A stretch of 64,000 nt of DNA from Blumeriella jaapii. Its lineage: Eukaryota; Ascomycota; Leotiomycetes; Helotiales; Drepanopezizaceae. Under the pieces are notes generated by a model that saw only the letters and a list, made by a program, of their open reading frames with translations, did not search any database and had not been told where the DNA came from. The position numbers and the translations under genes were made by a program. The stretch lies in contig VWND01000017.1 of the NCBI GenBank assembly GCA_009599575.1, forward strand, positions 372,001 to 436,000. The letters are read 5' to 3'. This document shows positions 59,116-64,000 of this stretch, piece by piece (the first letter of the stretch is position 1; each line of letters begins with the position of its first letter).

Positions 59116-61161
59116 ATGCTTCCAAACGGATCGCAGACCTTGCCTCGTGGCTTTCGCTACGAGGAGCTCAAGACACCGGAGCCGGCATCCTCAGAACTTC
59201 GTCAACCGTCTCCTCCAAGACAGCGCCTCAAGGTGCGACGACGGATCGCTTCGTCCTTGAACGCACCCACAGAACAGTTCATGGCTTCCGTTGCGGCTGC
59301 AGACCTTCCTGTTCCTACCATCGACGTCGCGCAACGAGAGGAGGACCTTGAAATGCCAGATCGAGACGAGTTGTGGATTGATACCTCGGTGCTAATACCA
59401 CCTTCCGCCGGACCAGCTCCCAAGACCCCAAACCCACTGCAGGCGTTTGAGGCTTTACAACGTCGACCAGACTGGAGCATGCCTTCCTCTCCCGCAGCCG
59501 ACTACTTCCTGAGACCGGCATCAGCCCTGTCGAACACGTCAGGCTTCAGCGATGATTCGTTCTACAGCGGAAGCAGAGCATCTCGACCTTCTGATCATAG
59601 TAGCTGTACCTCGCCAGACTCCGACATTTCCGATCTCTTCAGCTTCCCACCACCCAAACACAAGGCTGGAGCACCAAAGACTCCACTGAGAGAAGACACA
59701 TTCCGGGCACCTGCAACTACCCTCAATAACAAGATCCGAAGCAAGACTCGATCTGATGCTCCGTGGAGCAATGATCAGAGTGCCCATCTCTGGTCGACTT
59801 ACATGGTCTACCTCCAAGATCCTACAGTCACTCCATTCCGTATCGGCGCCAGTGCTGTCCCACCCGAGGGTGTTTGTCACAGAGTTGCGAGAGAGGCTAA
59901 GAGAAGCTGGAAGGGCCCTAAAAACTCCTCCTCTGGTCCTGTTTCTCGCCAACCCTGTAGATTGATGCCTACCGCTATGCCTGTGAATAATGGCAGCGCT
60001 ACTCCTACCAGCGAGCCATCCAAGGTCTATGGAGCATGGCCGCACTCGAGTGCAGCGACTCGGAACCATCTGAGGGATATGTGCCGCAAGAAGAACAACA
60101 AGGCAGTATCTAAATACAGACACCACCAGTCGCCGGCTCCTACACCCTTCACCCGCGCCCAACTTCAACCAGAGAGCTCCCGTTTCTTTGCCGCAATCGA
60201 CCCCTCCTCGCCTGTTTCTTTCTGCACTCAGGATATTGCTTTGTCATTGACGACCAGTACTGCGGAGTCCATGCAGCCGGACGGACCATTAGCTCAACTC
60301 GCAGCTGAGCCTGCTTATATTCGACGACCGTTTGTGCCCTTGGAAGAGTTTAAGCCATTGAGTTTTGGCAACTCACGTATTGCTCAGTCGAAATTGCAAG
60401 GTCGCAGACTCTCGCTTCTCCCTTTGTCGCAAAGACTTACGGCCCATCGTCCTCGAACATGCTAGAGCCCTTCGAATCTTACCCTGAACAAAGCCGGACA
60501 CGGTCTGATACGCTCCGACAGCTCCAGTCTCCTCTTCAGCTTAACGAACCTTACCTTTTGAATGAAGCTCAAAAGCGACATGCTCAATGCAACCCAGAGG
60601 TTGAGTTCAATCCTAAGGATCTTGCTAATCGACCATCGATCTTAAACGAGAAGCTCTTTGGTTTGCCCCTGAACAACAGTCGACGAGTCCGTAGCCGTGG
60701 CTTCTCTCTGGGCGACGAGGCTGTTCGACCCCGGGTACCTGATTTCTTCCAGAGATCATCTTCACCTGATCTCTACGAGGGATCGTCTCCACCTTTCAAG
60801 TTCCCCGCATTTGTCAAACCTGTTTCGATGTCTCTCAAGCCATATGAACCCGCACCTGCCATGGAACCCGGAAGTCTTCTCCCATCTCCTGATTTTGGCG
60901 GTCCACTGAGTGCTCCACTTGCTGTTGGAAGCCTTGGATCTCCCTTTTCCGAGTCAGGCCCGAGCAACACGTTCCCTCGTCGCCTCTTCCAGGATGGTTC
61001 AGCTACAAGTCGAAGACCCCTTCGCAACCATGCATCAAAGCCGCCACTCAATCGAGTCTTTCGATTTCGGCAGTGGGACCAGTCTACAAAGCCGCCTCCA
61101 AACTCTTGACACCAAGCTCAAGGAGATTCGAGAACGCGAGGCAGCTGCAAAGCAACAATGA
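59116..61161 (+). CDS. Large Ser/Pro-rich conserved-type fungal protein (two frameshifts)
   Basis: Begins at ATG 59116 (MLPNGSQTLPRGFRYEELKT). Mostly disordered, Ser/Pro-rich sequence with one compact region of about residues 215-265: APWSNDQSAHLWSTYMVYLQ, DPTVTPFRIGASAVPPEG and REAKRSWKGP, then AWPHSSAATRNHLRDMCRK, reminiscent of a helical DNA- or protein-binding module. The frame breaks at about 60399-60402 (apparent loss of one G in aagg) and is open in the next frame to about 60990, where a one-base gain returns it to the original frame (MVQLQVEDPFATMHQS) and a short C-terminal coiled coil ending REREAAAKQQ at 61161. Intact product about 680 residues. No family recognised; a transcription-linked role is only a guess. 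Confidence 0.75.
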
Positions 61162-62634
61162 TTGCTTTCTACAACGGCTTGTGAACGAGTACTGTAGCGA
61201 TGTCGGAAATATTGCGCTTTCTTTTCTCTCTTCTTTAATATTGTTAAATTCTTGCAATGCATCTTGCGGATGCATCTCCAGATCCTATCTCGGGTCTCTA
61301 TTCTGGGTGGATTTCTGACGATGAACAACGACGTACTACGACATGATTCATGCCATACGCTGCCCGACAGAACTGGGCCAAGCTTTGCGGTGGCGCATAG
61401 GATTTGCTGTTTTTCTACTTTCTTGCGATTCGCATGCGTCTTTTCAGGCGTGTGGATCTGGCACCTGTTGATAACCTTCTTTGCGGCACTGTGTGCGTGG
61501 TCCTTGGGCTGCCACACGGTGCACGGACTTTTTGCCTAGCCTGGCCTGATGCGCTTGTACGTCTTTCTAGGTGGACGAGCATTTCAATACTCTTGCTTTC
61601 CTTACCGGTATTCACGACGTGGCTGGCGAGCCTCTATGAATTGTAACGACTGAACGAAAACGAAATGATGAAACGTGATGAGATCGCGCTGGGGTTGGGT
61701 GAGGTCGCCTGGAGTTGTGTTGTGCTCTGGGTTTTGGTCTTGTGCGCTGGATGACGGGATGGCGTTTGACGTGCTGTGCTCTGGGGAAAGGTTGTTGGGT
61801 TGTTGGGTAGAGTACATACACTTTGTTTGATTGATGGGAAACCGGGGATGGGGAATTGGGAATGGGGGATAGGGTTGTGTGTGCATAGTGGATGATGGGA
61901 TGGACTGATTGGGTTTCATGGAGTACCTAGGGGATGGAAGTGAAACGAATCAGTGGACGAGTGGAACGAGTGGCACGAGTAGTGTGTAGATATAAGTAGG
62001 ATACGAGTAAGCAAGAGTCTTGTTAGATGAATGAAGGTGCTGATCACTATCACCTCCCTTTCTCCCTTTCCCTACCTTCTTCCTGTCTATCTCCCTACTT
62101 TGAGTACGCATCTTATCACTCTTACAGTAGTTTGTAGAGGTGCAAAGGTGTGTTGTCTTGTATGTGTAATTATTTGAAATGGTACTCAAAAAGAGTCGGA
62201 GAGATGAAGGGGTGAAGGGGTGAAAGGGTGAAAGTTGAAAGAGGCAAAGGGAAGGGGGAGGAAATGAGGTCCGTTCCTAGGTAAAGTGATAGTAGAACTG
62301 TGTTTTGGAACGGAAACCGAGGTGTAAGTAAATGAGTTGAGTCAAACCAAGGTATTGTTATAACACGGTGATGCTTTTGGACCCTTAGAACTCGGTGTTT
62401 TTAACGGCACTTTACCTGCGGACCCTTGCATCTGACTTTGCCTTCACGATATAAAAACAGACCACCCCTTTTTAAATGTTACAGCAACGACATTCTTCCG
62501 CTTAGAGCTGCTTCCACTTCTTCGGGGGTAGTTGGTTTCTTGGTAGGTTGCTTCTGGAGGGTTTTCACCCACTGATATGTGGCCGTATCAGGGTGGGTTC
62601 TGTGCCTGCTTTTACAGTACAGCTTGTGCTGTGT
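61162..62634. other. Gene-free interval
   Basis: 3' flank of the preceding gene, then low-complexity tggg/tgttggg and ggggtgaa repeats (61690-61910, 62205-62235) and dispersed repeat B copy 2. No gene supported. Confidence 0.55.
62455..62615 (+). repeat. Dispersed repeat family B, copy 2
   Basis: Relative of 47156-47300 sharing ttttaaa, cagcaacg, ttttcacccactgatatgtggccgt and a following ggttc-tgcctg block. It ends about 20 bp before the Tc1/mariner relic. Confidence 0.55.
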
Positions 62635-62662
62635 CAGTGGGTGGACACATGAAGTTGCGCGT
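62635..62662 (+). repeat. Left terminal inverted repeat of the Tc1/mariner relic
   Basis: Starts CAGTGGGTGGACACATGAAG; pairs with 63201-63228 apart from two positions near the outer end. Confidence 0.85.
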
Positions 62663-62789
62663 CAGTAAATAGTCGTTACCCCAACAAAATTCTACTACCT
62701 TTACAACTTCATAACTCCACCATTAATTACTCGATTTTAATTACAAATAGCTAAAATGAAAGCTGAAAATCGAAAGAATGTTCGATTTC

Positions 62790-63120
62790 AACCAGTATTT
62801 AGTATACCACCAATTTGCAGCCTTAACAGCGTTTACCCTCTTTTGCGTCCCCTCCGCTAGTTTATTTAACAACTGATCTTTCAGAAGCTTTCACGCTTTT
62901 TCTACAGTTTTTATTGAAAATCGTTGTATTATATTATTGTTTTTCATAACTATTAGCTTTGATTTAAGCATAATTATTATTGTTTTAAATATTTTTTATA
63001 AGTTTCCGATCGGGTTAAAATCCGGCGAATAAAGCTTTAATTTCATACTTATATTACGAAACCATAGCTTAATAATATGCGCGTTATAATTTAAAGTATT
63101 ATTTTGCATTTAAATGCTAT
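62790..63120 (-). pseudogene. Tc1/mariner transposase C-terminal remnant
   Basis: The DDE/D-type catalytic domain end is recognisable from YSPDFNPIGNL (family form: Y/S-P-D-L-N-P-I-E) and the terminal WYTKY-type sequence. At least two stop codons interrupt it, and substitutions are mainly towards A/T. Non-functional. Confidence 0.75.
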
Positions 63121-63200
63121 CGTCGTAAAAAAAGGGAGAAAAGTATTCGTTAAAAACTTCGAGGTATATGGCGGCTGTAAGAAGTCACTGTCCGGAACAC

Positions 63201-63228
63201 ACGCGCAACTTCATGTGTCCACGTACTG
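63201..63228 (-). repeat. Right terminal inverted repeat of the Tc1/mariner relic
   Basis: Reverse complement starts CAGTACGTGGACACATGAAG; followed by TA at 63229-63230. Confidence 0.85.
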
Positions 63229-64000
63229 TATGCTAGGAAGTGGATCGCATGGAGCTGTGGGTGGGGTTGTTGGGTTGTTGGGCTGTTGAATGGAGAGAGC
63301 AGTGAGTGGGGTGGATGAATGGATGGATGGATGGATGAATAGAGACAAGGAGACCCCCTCCCCTGCCCCCATACTGTGCTGGATAGATGGAGAATTTGGT
63401 AGATTTGGATTGTGCTGCTGATGACGCTGTGGATTGAATTAAGGCCGTGCTGCAGAAGTAGCTGTGGAGTGGACAATGCTGCCAATCATGCTATGAATCG
63501 AAGGAGGTTGTGGATTTAGCTGGGCTGTGAATCGCGCGGTGGAGTGAGATTGAGCAGTTGGTACTGTATATAGATGGGAGCTGGAGATTGGTTGAGTGAG
63601 CGGGAAATCAAGCGGTGCCGTGAAAGGATCTTTAAAAGCTGTATTTCAATTCCACGTTATGAAAAGCACAAAACTGTGCTATGGAGCGCATAGAGCTGTG
63701 CTATGCATCGAATCAAGCTGTGCAAATATTGGGTTATGGAATACATATAGCCGGTAAACATAATCCGGAACTAAAGGGTGAATTAAGTCAAGCCGTGGAC
63801 TTGGTTAAGGAGTGCTGGGAATTCAATCTGTAGTGTGCTGTAGATCAAGCTGTGCTGGATGAGTAGATTTAGCCAGCCAGGAAGAAAGAAGAAGGGGCTT
63901 TGGTTGGGTGTAAATCAAGTGGGAACAAGTAGATGTGAATATGTGTAAACAGGTAACTTTGTATGTAAGCATGCAATTTAAACAAAAATGGATAAAATTA
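63229..64000 (+). repeat. Degenerate GCTGTG-rich repeat field
   Basis: A motif approximating aatcaagctgtgctatgga recurs irregularly (for example near 63427, 63460, 63520, 63688, 63717, 63852) with spacing of about 20-60 bp, plus a ggat/gatgg tetramer run at 63312-63340. It has no clear ORF and continues to the window edge. Confidence 0.45.

Larger units (their letters stand above)
62635..63228 (-). mobile_element. Decayed, shortened Tc1/mariner DNA transposon
   Basis: Bounded by 28-bp terminal inverted repeats with 26 matches, each beginning CAGT as usual for the superfamily. TA follows the right end; the left flank reads GT, so the TA duplication is not perfect. Inside, the minus strand carries the C-terminal third of a transposase: NYNAHIIKLWF, YSPDFNPIGNL before an in-frame stop where the family has Trp, and KAANWWYTKY near its end. 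The interior is strongly AT-rich with stops, as expected from repeat-induced point mutation. At 594 bp it lacks most of the transposase and cannot be autonomous. Confidence 0.85.

Overview
This window is nuclear DNA of a filamentous ascomycete (Pezizomycotina). The evidence is short introns of about 42-110 bp with GTAAGT/GTATGT-type donors, CTAAC/CTGAC branch sites and AG acceptors. It also includes a fungus-specific gene set (Ssr4 of SWI/SNF-RSC, a DUF3292 protein, a PTR2 peptide transporter, a quelling-type RNA-dependent RNA polymerase), CT-rich leaders, and a Tc1/mariner relic whose decay looks like repeat-induced point mutation. The species cannot be named from sequence alone.

Layout. 0.1-2.6 kb: ssr4, interrupted by a one-base frameshift. 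2.6-19.4 kb: a gene-poor stretch rich in simple repeats, including palindromic TACTG/CAGTA pentamers. Its few genes are mostly small or secreted: an unknown 220-aa ORF, a newly modelled two-exon gene whose terminal exon is tandemly duplicated with its stop codon, a GPI-anchored protein with four identical-spacing four-Cys modules, and a four-exon small secreted Cys-rich protein. 19.4-29.4 kb: a coiled-coil protein, a three-exon two-TM microprotein gene, the proteasome beta-5 subunit (PRE2) and a four-exon RdRP. 30.8-35.6 kb: a CAP/PR-1 protein, a coiled-coil protein and an F-box-like protein. 37.6-44.2 kb: QRI7 (mitochondrial t6A synthase) divergent from a DUF3292 membrane protein, then PTR2. 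44.2-48 kb: gene-free and repeat-rich. 48-61.2 kb: an acidic nuclear-type protein, a GC-rich old-yellow-enzyme oxidoreductase, a putative O-fucosyltransferase-like type II membrane protein and a large disordered protein. 61.2-64 kb: non-coding DNA with a TIR-flanked Tc1/mariner relic and a degenerate repeat field.

How the parts relate. Conserved housekeeping genes (proteasome, tRNA modification, chromatin remodelling, peptide uptake) sit beside accessory DNA. The RdRP (RNA silencing) and the RIP-like transposon relic reflect two fungal genome-defence routes. Two dispersed non-coding repeat families each occur twice. Several otherwise convincing genes are broken by single-base shifts, three of them explainable as a missing G in a G-run, so either base-level assembly errors or recent decay must be considered. 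Exon boundaries were placed by reading splice signals and checking that phases close; spans in the list run from start codon to stop codon and include introns.
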